DNA of 64,000 nt from Rossellomorea sp036867415 (lineage in GTDB: Bacteria > Bacillota > Bacilli > Bacillales > Bacillaceae_B): contig NZ_JBAJHU010000003.1 in NCBI RefSeq assembly GCF_036867415.1, positions 1 to 64,000 of the forward strand, read 5' to 3'. A program made the translations under genes and the position numbers. Positions 49,925-57,954 of this stretch are shown one piece after another. Position 1 is the first letter of the stretch. Every line of letters begins with the position of its first letter. Under the pieces are notes generated by a model. It searched no databases, was not told the origin of the DNA, and saw nothing but the letters and a program-made list of their open reading frames with translations.

Positions 49925-50911
49925 ATGTTATTTATCGATAATAAAGGAATCACAGATCCCAGGATCAATCTGGCAATTGAAGAGTATGCCCTGAAGAATC
50001 TGGATATTGACGAAAGTTACTTGCTTTTCTATATCAATGAACCTTCGATCATCATCGGAAAAAACCAAAATACAATTGAAGAAATCAATACGGATTATGT
50101 TGAGAAAGAGGGTCTCCACGTAGTGAGACGCCTTTCAGGAGGCGGTGCGGTTTACCATGATTTCGGCAACTTGAATTTCAGTTTCATCACGAAAGATGAC
50201 GGTGAAAGTTTCCACAACTTCCAGAAGTTCACCGAACCCGTCGTGAAAGCGTTAAACAAGCTTGGGGTCAATGCTGAACTGAGCGGAAGGAATGACCTGC
50301 TCGCAGAAGGAAGAAAGATCTCGGGAAATGCCCAATTCTCCACCAAAGGTCGCATGTTCAGCCATGGAACGCTGTTATTCGATTCCGAAATGGAAAATGT
50401 TGTATCTGCCCTGAAGGTGAAGAAGGATAAAATTGAATCAAAGGGGATCAAATCGATCCGCAGCCGCGTGGCAAACATTTCGGAATTCCTCTCAGAAAAA
50501 ATGACGATTGAAGAATTCCGCTCCACACTCCTTGATTTTATTTTTGATGGCAGTGATGTAGAAGAGCATGTGCTGACAGAAGAAGACTGGGCAAACATAC
50601 AGGAACTTTCCAAAGAACGCTATCAAAACTGGAATTGGAATTATGGAAAATCACCTAAATTCAATCTGCAGCATTCCCACCGCTTCCCGGTAGGACAAAT
50701 CGATGTCCGTTTGGAAGTGAACAAGGGCATGATTGAAAACTGCAAGATTTACGGGGACTTCTTTGGTGTCGGAAATGTAGAAGACATTGAAGATAAACTG
50801 GCTGGTACAAAATATGAACGGAAAGAAATCGTGCGGGTGTTGGAAGGCGTGGACATACAACATTACTTTGGCAATGTTACAAAAGAAGAATTTGTTGAAC
50901 TGGTGTATTAA
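49925..50911 (+). CDS. lplJ: LplJ, lipoate-protein ligase, 328 aa
   Basis: Attaches free lipoate, through lipoyl-AMP, to GcvH and E2 subunits of 2-oxoacid dehydrogenases. The start is the ATG at 49925 (MLFIDNKGITDPRINLAIEE) with TAGGAGGA upstream; the frame opens 20 codons earlier inside yhfI. Signatures: IIIGKNQNTIEEIN near residue 40, RRLSGGGAVYHDFGNLNFSF near 72 for lipoate/ATP binding, and the lysine motif GRKISGNAQFS near 135. The C-terminal accessory domain (about 250-328) is present. Terminator follows. Confidence 0.94.
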   Translation: MLFIDNKGITDPRINLAIEEYALKNLDIDESYLLFYINEPSIIIGKNQNTIEEINTDYVEKEGLHVVRRLSGGGAVYHDFGNLNFSFITKDDGESFHNFQKFTEPVVKALNKLGVNAELSGRNDLLAEGRKISGNAQFSTKGRMFSHGTLLFDSEMENVVSALKVKKDKIESKGIKSIRSRVANISEFLSEKMTIEEFRSTLLDFIFDGSDVEEHVLTEEDWANIQELSKERYQNWNWNYGKSPKFNLQHSHRFPVGQIDVRLEVNKGMIENCKIYGDFFGVGNVEDIEDKLAGTKYERKEIVRVLEGVDIQHYFGNVTKEEFVELVY

Positions 50912-50930
50912 TATAGAAAGATGAAAAGTG

Positions 50931-50957
50931 CTCCTGGTATTGGAGCCTTTTTTTTGT
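50931..50957 (+). terminator. Intrinsic terminator after lplJ
   Basis: GTGCTCC pairs with GGAGC(C) around TGGTATT, followed by eight T. Confidence 0.78.
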
Positions 50958-51170
50958 TTGAAAGAAAATGAATTCTGATGATTCAGGGGGGAGTCGTGAC
51001 GGGTTGCTGTTATCAAGTAAACATCTGTCCATTTTCAATTTAGAAATCAACACTGTGTTCAAAAGTAATATGGTAGGATTCTACCACTAAAAATATAGAA
51101 CTAAATATTTATGTACCATATTGAATTATTATTCTATCATTATAGTATTACATAATTTGGAGGTACATAC

Positions 51171-53579
51171 ATGAAAAACAAGATTATTGCAGGAATTGCT
51201 AGTTTTACACTGCTGGCTTCCACCCCCTTTAACGTCATGGCCGACTCCCCCCAAACGGTCATCCAAAACACTCAATTAGAGGAAAAAGAAAAAAGTTTAT
51301 TCAACAGTGAACATTATGACTTCGTGAAGTACTCAGAAATAGAAGGGAAATTGGATGCACTTGCCCAGGAGAGCAACCGGATTACAGTTGAAAAGAGTGA
51401 AACAAAATCTGCACTCGGACAAGACATGTACGTGGTAACTGTTTCTGATCCCTCAGCTAAAGGGAAGTTTGGTTATTATAAAGGTCTTCGCAAAAAGATG
51501 ATCCAATCACCGGGAAAAGCACAGGACTTTATTGATAAGCATCCGGATTTAAAAGTACCGGTCATGATAAACGGCTCGATTCACGGTACCGAGTTTGTGG
51601 GAACGGACGCAGTTCTTCAGTTAATAGAACGATTTGCAACCGACGATGATGAACAGACGAAAACGATTTTAGAAGACCACATTTTAGTATTTAACGTTAC
51701 AGCGAATCCGGATGGGCGTATTGGTGCAACCCGTTTCAACGGGAATGGTATCGATCTTAACCGTGACTTCATTACTCAATCACAGCCTGAAACAGAACAT
51801 ATGGTTGATTTGATCACTGAATGGAATCCGATGGTGTTCCTTGACCTACATGGATATGTGAAGGGGTACGGGGGTCCTTCGAAACCTGGTCTCATTGAAC
51901 CATGCACACCTCCTCATAATCCAAACTATGAATATGATCTGTATTCCAAGTGGGCCATGAGTCAAGCCGAGGCAATGGAAGCAAGCATTGTAGGCAATAA
52001 GGCTAATTATGAAAATACGAATACGGAAACGTCCAAGGTAGATTATCAAAATATGGAGGGTACATATATCCCCCAGCGTGATGATTCGGCAGGGTGGGAC
52101 GATTATCCACCGATTTTCACGCCGATGTATGCAATGTATCATGGGGCATACGGCTATACGCTCGAAGCACCGACAAATGATTGGGATGGTGTTAAGTGGA
52201 CATATGATGCTGTGATGGGTGCGTTAAACTTTGCGAGTGAAAACAAGGCAGAAATGGTAAAGGATCAAATTGAAGTGTTTAAACGCGGCGTGCAATTCGA
52301 TCATCCATTCCATAAAGAAGGGCATTTCCCGTCTGCGTATATTTTACCTAATGACAAACAAGATCAAACAGCCACTCAAAAAGCTGTCGCACACCTTCAA
52401 GATAATGATATAACCGTTGAAGAAGCTAAAAAAGAGTTTACGTATGAGGGTGTGACCTATCCGAAAGGCACTTACATTGTACCAATGGATCAAGCAAAAG
52501 CGGGGCTTGCCAATACGATGCTTTGGGATGGTGAGGATATAACGGAAGATACACCGGGCATGTATGACATTTCCGCATGGAATCTGCCGGAACTATGGGG
52601 ATTTCAAGCAGTGGAGGTAAGCAGTGAGGTTCAACTGAATGTGAAGTCCAATGAAGTACGCGTACTGGATTCGAAAGGTGAAGTGATTGGAGCAGGACCT
52701 TATGCCATCCCGAATTCTTCAGTTGAATCTGTCTCCATGGCAAATCAGTTATTAAATAAAGGTCACACGCTATACAGGGACAGTGATGGTACATTTTATG
52801 CCGACAGTTCAGCTGAATCTGAACTTAAGACCCTAGTAAAAGATTCAGCTTTAACCATCACTGCTGAGGCCATCCCTGAGGAGGCAAAAGAAATATCCTC
52901 CAAGAAAGTGACAATTCTCAAAGATGGTGGAATCAATAAAGCTCAATCTCATTCCGGAACAAAATTAGCGTTGGAGAGGCTGGGATTCCAGGTTGTTGAA
53001 AAAACACCTGTGCAGGTAGCCGAACAAGGTTTGGGAGATAGCGATGTTTTCATTTATAACGGAAAATCAAATTTGATTTCATATGATAACAGTACGGCCA
53101 ACCGGGAGTTCGGACTCCAGGACGCTTCTCAATATGAAGCGTTTAAAGCAAACGTGGAAACGTTCATTGCTGAAGGCGGAAGTTATCTTTCTATCGGGGC
53201 AGGTGCTTCACATGCATCAACCAAACTTGGCCTGAGTGATGTGGAAGTGAAAACGGGAGGACCGAACAGCAACGGCATCGTCCAGCTGACACACGGAGAT
53301 TCATCCTATACAGCTGGGTATAATACCGATGATCTAGGGTTTGTCTACCAGCCGACCTGGTACTCAAATACCGATAACAAGGAAGTGTTATCAAGCTATA
53401 AAGATAGTGAAGATTTCTTTGTTGCCGGCCACTGGAAAGACAGTGGGCAAGCGCAGGGAAAACCGGTCATGGTAAAAGACGGGAATGTGGTGTTCATTGG
53501 ATTGGAACCAACTTTCCGTGATCACACGGATTATCTGTTCCGACTGGTGTCAAACGCAATTTTTGCGGAATCAAGCTAA
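51171..53579 (+). CDS. Secreted M14-family zinc carboxypeptidase, 802 aa
   Basis: Exported zinc metallopeptidase. Signal peptide MKNKIIAGIASFTLLASTPF ending at VMA/DS near residue 24. The M14 domain covers about 45-360. Zinc ligands are H138 and E141 (GSIHGTEF) and H227 (FLDLHGY). Substrate motifs are NPDGR and IDLNRDF, and the catalytic Glu is E332 in YTLEAP. The 440-residue C-terminal part includes a stretch resembling a class-I glutamine amidotransferase-like fold (about 580-690; VFIYNGKSNLISY, GGSYLSIGAGAS), as in some long Bacillus M14 proteins. There is no LPxTG or anchor. GGAGG before ATG. Degradation of external protein is the likely role. B. subtilis lacks such a gene at this point as I recall. 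Confidence 0.88.
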   Translation: MKNKIIAGIASFTLLASTPFNVMADSPQTVIQNTQLEEKEKSLFNSEHYDFVKYSEIEGKLDALAQESNRITVEKSETKSALGQDMYVVTVSDPSAKGKFGYYKGLRKKMIQSPGKAQDFIDKHPDLKVPVMINGSIHGTEFVGTDAVLQLIERFATDDDEQTKTILEDHILVFNVTANPDGRIGATRFNGNGIDLNRDFITQSQPETEHMVDLITEWNPMVFLDLHGYVKGYGGPSKPGLIEPCTPPHNPNYEYDLYSKWAMSQAEAMEASIVGNKANYENTNTETSKVDYQNMEGTYIPQRDDSAGWDDYPPIFTPMYAMYHGAYGYTLEAPTNDWDGVKWTYDAVMGALNFASENKAEMVKDQIEVFKRGVQFDHPFHKEGHFPSAYILPNDKQDQTATQKAVAHLQDNDITVEEAKKEFTYEGVTYPKGTYIVPMDQAKAGLANTMLWDGEDITEDTPGMYDISAWNLPELWGFQAVEVSSEVQLNVKSNEVRVLDSKGEVIGAGPYAIPNSSVESVSMANQLLNKGHTLYRDSDGTFYADSSAESELKTLVKDSALTITAEAIPEEAKEISSKKVTILKDGGINKAQSHSGTKLALERLGFQVVEKTPVQVAEQGLGDSDVFIYNGKSNLISYDNSTANREFGLQDASQYEAFKANVETFIAEGGSYLSIGAGASHASTKLGLSDVEVKTGGPNSNGIVQLTHGDSSYTAGYNTDDLGFVYQPTWYSNTDNKEVLSSYKDSEDFFVAGHWKDSGQAQGKPVMVKDGNVVFIGLEPTFRDHTDYLFRLVSNAIFAESS

Positions 53580-53589
53580 TCACCATACA

Positions 53590-53622
53590 AAGAAAGACTG
53601 TCCTTATCAGGGCAGTCTTTTC
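53590..53622 (+). terminator. Intrinsic terminator after the M14 peptidase
   Basis: AAAGACTGTCC pairs with GGGCAGTCTTT around TTATCA, then TCTCTG. Confidence 0.75.
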
Positions 53623-53712
53623 TCTGATTCTATCAAAGGTTTAATAAAGCGGGGGACTTGTATTAATAGTATTCTTTATATAAAATATATTTTGAATACT
53701 TTTATAATTAGA

Positions 53713-53730
53713 TGAATGACGATTCATTCA
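53713..53730 (+). promoter_or_regulatory. FadR operator upstream of lcfB
   Basis: TGAATGACGATTCATTCA matches 17 of 18 positions of the Bacillus FadR consensus TGAATGAMTAWTNATTCA. It ends 23 bases before the lcfB ATG, where a bound repressor released by long-chain acyl-CoA would block transcription. Confidence 0.8.
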
Positions 53731-53753
53731 TTTTACAAAGAGGAGGGATTACA

Positions 53754-55310
53754 ATGAATATTTCATCACGATTAGAACAAATTGCTCTAGAAAAATCCGA
53801 TAAGACAGCCTATCACTTTTTGACTCACTCGAGTACATACGGAGAGTTGAATGAAGCTGTATCTAAATTTGCAAGCGGTCTGGAGCAGCTGGGGTTGAAA
53901 AAAGGGGATCATATCGCACTTGTGCTTGGAAATTCACCACATTTCGTCATAGGATTGTATGGGGCGCTGCGCCTTGGATTAAAAGTCATTCCTATCAATC
54001 CGATTTATACACCTGAAGAAATCGGCTATATCCTTAAAAACGGGGATGTCAAAGCTATCGTCACATTAGATCTGCTTCTTCCTCTGATTGAGAAGATGCA
54101 GCATCTGCTGCCTGGTGTAGAGAACTTTATCCTTTGTGAATCCGGTGATGAACGGGCAAATGGGATTGATGTAGAAAAGCTCTCTGCAGTAAACCAAAAA
54201 TTGAAATCGTTTACAGAGGTCCTGTCAAGTGGGGATATTGGCTTTAAAGGACCTCAAAGCGATGAAGAGGAAGTCGCCATCATCCTGTACACATCCGGCA
54301 CAACCGGAAAACCTAAAGGAGCCATGCTGACACATAAGAATATTTACTCGAATGCAATGGATGTCGGCAGCTACCTGAAGATGAATGAAGAAGACCGTGT
54401 CATCACCGCGCTTCCGATGTTTCACGTATTCTGTCTGACGGTCGTTTTGAATGCACCACTAATGACCGGAGCGACATTATTGATTGTCCCTCGTTTCAGT
54501 CCGAAAGATATCTTTGCCCTATCGAAAGAATATCAGCCGACTGTATTTGCGGGTGTCCCGACGATGTACAACTTTATTTATCAGTATCCTGAAGGAAATC
54601 CGGAAGACTTATCTTCACTGCGTTTATGCATTTCCGGCGGAGCCTCTTTACCGGTTGCCTTACTGAAAAACTTCGAAAAAAAATTCAATGTCATGATCTC
54701 CGAAGGATACGGATTATCTGAAGCATCACCTGTAACATGCTTCAATCCACTCGACCGCCCTAGAAAACCAGGTTCAATCGGTACTTCCATCATGAGCATC
54801 GAGAATAAAGTAGTCGATGAGCTCGGAGATGAAGTTCCTGTCGGACAGGTGGGCGAACTGATCGTCAGAGGTCCGAATGTCATGAATGGCTATTATAAAA
54901 TGGAAGAAGAAACAGATGCTGCCATACGCGATGGCTGGTTATATACTGGAGATCTTGCCCGGATGGATGAAGAGGGCTACTTCTATATTGTAGACCGCAA
55001 AAAAGAGTTGATCATCGTCGGCGGCTACAATGTTTACCCTCGTGAAGTGGAGGAAGTTCTCTATAATCATCCTCAAATTGTGGAGGCTGCCGTGATCGGT
55101 ATTCCTGACCCTGAAATGGGGGAAGCGGTAAGCTGCTATGTGGTCAAAAATGATCCATCACTCACGGAGGAAGCAGTGAAGGAATATTGTAAAGAACATT
55201 TGGCTAAGTATAAGCTCCCTTCACATATCGATTTCCTGGAAGAACTTCCTAAAAACACAACAGGGAAGATATTGAGAAGAGCATTGAAAGAGCCAGTGCT
55301 GCAGTCCTGA
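53754..55310 (+). CDS. lcfB: LcfB (YhfL), long-chain fatty-acid CoA ligase, 518 aa
   Basis: Activates long-chain fatty acids to acyl-CoA for beta-oxidation. The start is the ATG at 53754 (MNISSRLEQIALEK) after GAGGAGGG; the ATG at 53712 lies within the FadR box and has no ribosome site. AMP-binding motifs: ILYTSGTTGKPKGAML near residue 180, EGYGLSEASPVTCF near 318, TGDLARMDEEGYFYIVDRKK near 400, and the catalytic PKNTTGKILRR at the end. The P-loop is canonical, unlike that of the ligase at 10567. The FadR operator and the enoyl-CoA hydratase downstream fit fatty-acid degradation. Confidence 0.93.
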   Translation: MNISSRLEQIALEKSDKTAYHFLTHSSTYGELNEAVSKFASGLEQLGLKKGDHIALVLGNSPHFVIGLYGALRLGLKVIPINPIYTPEEIGYILKNGDVKAIVTLDLLLPLIEKMQHLLPGVENFILCESGDERANGIDVEKLSAVNQKLKSFTEVLSSGDIGFKGPQSDEEEVAIILYTSGTTGKPKGAMLTHKNIYSNAMDVGSYLKMNEEDRVITALPMFHVFCLTVVLNAPLMTGATLLIVPRFSPKDIFALSKEYQPTVFAGVPTMYNFIYQYPEGNPEDLSSLRLCISGGASLPVALLKNFEKKFNVMISEGYGLSEASPVTCFNPLDRPRKPGSIGTSIMSIENKVVDELGDEVPVGQVGELIVRGPNVMNGYYKMEEETDAAIRDGWLYTGDLARMDEEGYFYIVDRKKELIIVGGYNVYPREVEEVLYNHPQIVEAAVIGIPDPEMGEAVSCYVVKNDPSLTEEAVKEYCKEHLAKYKLPSHIDFLEELPKNTTGKILRRALKEPVLQS

Positions 55311-55357
55311 ATGCAGAGATGTCCAGTGGTTGTTAGCTGGGCTTCTTTTTCATTTTG

Positions 55358-55371
55358 TGAAAGGGTTTACA
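55358..55371 (+). promoter_or_regulatory. Cre-like sequence before the enoyl-CoA hydratase gene
   Basis: TGAAAGGGTTTACA matches the cre consensus TGWAANCGNTNWCA except that the central CG is GG. The central CG is normally invariant, so this is weak; about 60 bases before the start codon. Confidence 0.3.
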
Positions 55372-55430
55372 CAATTTATGTCGAATGATACATACTGAGA
55401 AACTTTACAGACAAAGGGGAGAGAACAAAC

Positions 55431-56207
55431 ATGGAATCGATCATATTGGAACAAAAGGGTCACACTGCACTTGTTACGATTAATCGACCAGAGGCAATGA
55501 ATGCCTTTAATTATGATACGTTAAATGAATTGCAGCAGGTGGTGGATTCACTCCGCATCAATCCGGATGTACGTGTAGTGATATTTACCGGAAGCGGGGA
55601 GAAAGCATTCAGCGTAGGGGCTGATTTGAAAGAACGTAAAACGTTAACGGAAGCGCAGGTGCTCCGGAATGTATATAAAATAGGGGAAGTCTTTCAATCC
55701 GTTGCTACCCTTCCTCAGCCGACGATTGCTGCAATGAACGGATATGCATTCGGCGGGGGAATGGAATTGGCGCTTGCCTGTGATTTCCGCCTCGCCGCTG
55801 CAGATATTTCAATGGGATTGACTGAAACAAGTCTTGCCATCATCCCGGGAGCAGGAGGGACGCAGCGCCTTCCTCGGTTGATCGGAGAGTCGAAGGCACT
55901 CGAACTGATCCTCACCGCCAGGCGGCTGACTTCGGAGGAAGCACATGAGATCGGATTGGTGACAAGAGTCCTCAGCAAAGACAACTTCTTGGAGGAAGTC
56001 CATGCATTCGTCGTGCCTATGCTTTCTAATGGGCCGGTTGCCCTTCAACAGGCAAAATATGCAGTGAAGAACGGCATGAACGTCGATCTTCAAACCGGGT
56101 TGCAGATCGAAAGAAAAGCGTATGAAATTACGATTCCCACAGAGGACCGTGTTGAAGCACTGCTTGCATTCAGTGAAAAAAGGAAACCTCAGTTCAGAGG
56201 GAAGTAA
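55431..56207 (+). CDS. Enoyl-CoA hydratase (crotonase fold), 258 aa
   Basis: Hydrates 2-trans-enoyl-CoA to 3-hydroxyacyl-CoA. Unlike YhaR, both catalytic glutamates are in place: the first in YAFGGGMELALACDF near residue 112, the second in MGLTETSLAIIPGAGG near 132. The oxyanion-hole segment AFSVGADLKER is near 60. Length is standard. GGGGAGAG precedes the ATG. It lies about 120 bases after lcfB, so it could share that FadR-controlled transcript. B. subtilis does not keep such a gene beside yhfL, as I recall. Confidence 0.9.
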   Translation: MESIILEQKGHTALVTINRPEAMNAFNYDTLNELQQVVDSLRINPDVRVVIFTGSGEKAFSVGADLKERKTLTEAQVLRNVYKIGEVFQSVATLPQPTIAAMNGYAFGGGMELALACDFRLAAADISMGLTETSLAIIPGAGGTQRLPRLIGESKALELILTARRLTSEEAHEIGLVTRVLSKDNFLEEVHAFVVPMLSNGPVALQQAKYAVKNGMNVDLQTGLQIERKAYEITIPTEDRVEALLAFSEKRKPQFRGK

Positions 56208-56329
56208 ACTTTTTCTGATAAATCAAAGTAAAGATGGTATCAGTGAAATCTATATCAACCAGCCATTCTGCAATCCGCCCGATAATCTGAAAACGATAGT
56301 CAGGGTAAGAATGGAGAAGTAATAAATTG

Positions 56330-56356
56330 GCTCGCCTTTTTAGGTGAGTTTTTTTT
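56330..56356 (+). terminator. Intrinsic terminator
   Basis: CTCGCCT pairs with AGGTGAG (one G-T pair), followed by eight T. Confidence 0.75.
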
Positions 56357-56615
56357 ATGTTTTTTGGAATTTAAGAAGTTAACGTGGCAGGGGGGTTCAA
56401 AAGGATAGCAGAGACTTATGTCAAAGAAAACGGGAGGTTTGTCCGTTCTGGCTGGCGAACAGTGGATAAGTGGAAGAGCCCTTAATGGGTTTGCAGTTGT
56501 AAAGGGTTTAATAAAGGGGTTTTTATAAAAATGGTTTTGACAAATTGAGGTCTTGGGTTGTTGATTTGATTCGGGGGACGGGGTGCGGGATGAAATAGCG
56601 AGAATTCGACAAGGG

Positions 56616-56735
56616 GCGCAATTAATAGGAAAGTAGCGCAATTAACTGAAAAGTGGCCCAATAAATGAAGATGAAGCGCAATTATCCAAAAACCAGCGCA
56701 ATAATTTAAAAAGTGACGCAATTAATATTAATATA
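56616..56735. repeat. Six tandem 20-bp repeats with GCGCAATTA core
   Basis: The core GCGCA occurs at 56616, 56636, 56676 and 56696, with GCCCA at 56656 and ACGCA at 56716: exactly every 20 bases. Each is followed by ATTA or ATAA and an A-rich stretch, then AAGTR in most units. 20 bp is close to two helical turns, so the cores face the same side of the DNA. The array lies 80 bases before the NERD gene. Confidence 0.75.
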
Positions 56736-56814
56736 TTTATATTCAAGCTGAAAAGGCAGGATTTTCCAATGTTTAAAGAGAAGTATTTAATAAAATGTTT
56801 AAAGGAGTGATCAA

Positions 56815-57783
56815 TTGTTCGCAAAAGGCAGAGTTAAACCGATGAAACTTGAACAAAATGAAGCATTGTTAAGAAATTTGAATGACTGTCATCTGAAAAT
56901 TCCACTTATCGAACAAGAACTTAAGAAAAGAAAGGCAGGATTTAATGGAGAAAGAGCTGTAGATTATCAATTAAGTTTTTTAACGGATAAAAAGTACATG
57001 ATATTTAATGATTTGAAACTTCCGTTAACCCCTCACCATTTTCAGGTTGATTCCTTACTTTTTACCCCCTGTTACACTTTAATCCTTGAAATCAAAAACA
57101 TATCAGGCACCCTCACGATCGATTCCGAATTTAATCAACTGACCAAAGAATACAACGGGGCAGTAACCGGATTTTCGGATCCAATTACCCAAGCAAGACG
57201 GCAAAAGCTTTTCCTGCAAAGGTTCTTTTATGATAACAACCTGATAATACCTCCTATAGAATACTTCGTGGTAATAAGTAATCCGAATACCATTCTCAGA
57301 ATGGGCAAAGGCCAAACCCTTCAGGCTCCTTACAATAAAATCATCCATGCTCAAAATTTAATTAGTGAAATCAGTAAATTGAACTCTTTATATACTGAGG
57401 AGAAGTTCAATAAAAAGGAGTTCAGGCGAATTAAAAAAGTCCTTCTTACAAAGCATGATACCAGTTATTCAAGTATATTGAATACCTATGGGATTAATGA
57501 AAATGAACTTCTCAGAGGTGTCTTCTGTGAATTGTGCAGGAGAAAAATGGAGAGGGTATATGGAACCTGGTTCTGCAAAGGCTGCAAGGTTTGCTCCAAA
57601 ACGGCACACGAACGGAAAGTTGAAGATTACTTTCTATTAATTAAACCATGGATTACGAATAAGGAATTGAGGTATTTCCTTGAATTAGAATCAAGAAAAA
57701 CCTCAGAGATCATTTTAAACTCCCTAAACCTAAAAACCACAGGCTCAACCAAAGGAACCATCTACCACAAAGAATTCCACTAA
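56815..57783 (+). CDS. NERD-domain protein with C-terminal zinc finger, 322 aa
   Basis: Nuclease-related protein. The NERD domain is at about residues 42-155, with the PD-(D/E)xK pattern D79 (HFQVDSLLFT) ... E92-I-K94 (LILEIKNISG), so a nuclease site may be complete. Four cysteines, C238xxC241 and C254xxC257 (plus C260), form a zinc finger in FCELCRRKMERVYGTWFCKG. The final 60 residues are helical. TTG start behind AAAGGAG. The gene is richer in A and T than its neighbours and has no cognate in the B. subtilis yhf region as I recall, so it may be acquired. NERD proteins occur with DNA repair or defence genes, but no partner adjoins. Function unknown. Confidence 0.8.
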   Translation: MFAKGRVKPMKLEQNEALLRNLNDCHLKIPLIEQELKKRKAGFNGERAVDYQLSFLTDKKYMIFNDLKLPLTPHHFQVDSLLFTPCYTLILEIKNISGTLTIDSEFNQLTKEYNGAVTGFSDPITQARRQKLFLQRFFYDNNLIIPPIEYFVVISNPNTILRMGKGQTLQAPYNKIIHAQNLISEISKLNSLYTEEKFNKKEFRRIKKVLLTKHDTSYSSILNTYGINENELLRGVFCELCRRKMERVYGTWFCKGCKVCSKTAHERKVEDYFLLIKPWITNKELRYFLELESRKTSEIILNSLNLKTTGSTKGTIYHKEFH

Positions 57784-57954
57784 TCTAAACTGACCCAGCC
57801 CAAATAGTATCTTCCGCCAAAAAACTAAATTGATCAGTAACATCTTTCAATTTTTTCCTCCCTCCCCAATCACTTATTTTGACATCTCCCTGCAAATCTA
57901 TTACTATATTAAAATAAATTCCAACTAAGTCAATCAGATTAAGGAGGGTTTTGC

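Larger units (their letters stand above)
56208..56814. other. Gene-free stretch with terminator and 20-bp-period array
   Basis: After the hydratase gene a short forward frame (to 56322, ending NPPDNLKTIVRVRMEK) has no start site and looks like a remnant or chance frame. A terminator lies at 56330-56356. Then come about 260 bases without visible structure, and the periodic array at 56616-56735. Reverse-strand open frames across the array are not in phase with its period. Confidence 0.65.

Noticed and set aside
56122..56322. Forward frame running past the end of the enoyl-CoA hydratase gene
   Set aside because: It is out of frame with the gene, has no start signal, and its unique part is only about 35 codons; possibly a decayed remnant but not supportable as a gene.
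56300..56721. Reverse-strand open frames of 79-113 codons before the NERD gene
   Set aside because: They cross a 20-bp-period array that shifts frame at every unit, have no ribosome site, and their composition is low-complexity.
57905..57935. CymR-type operator before the YeeE/YedE transporter
   Set aside because: Only one half (ATTCCAACTAAGT) resembles the box; the matching GGAAT half is missing.
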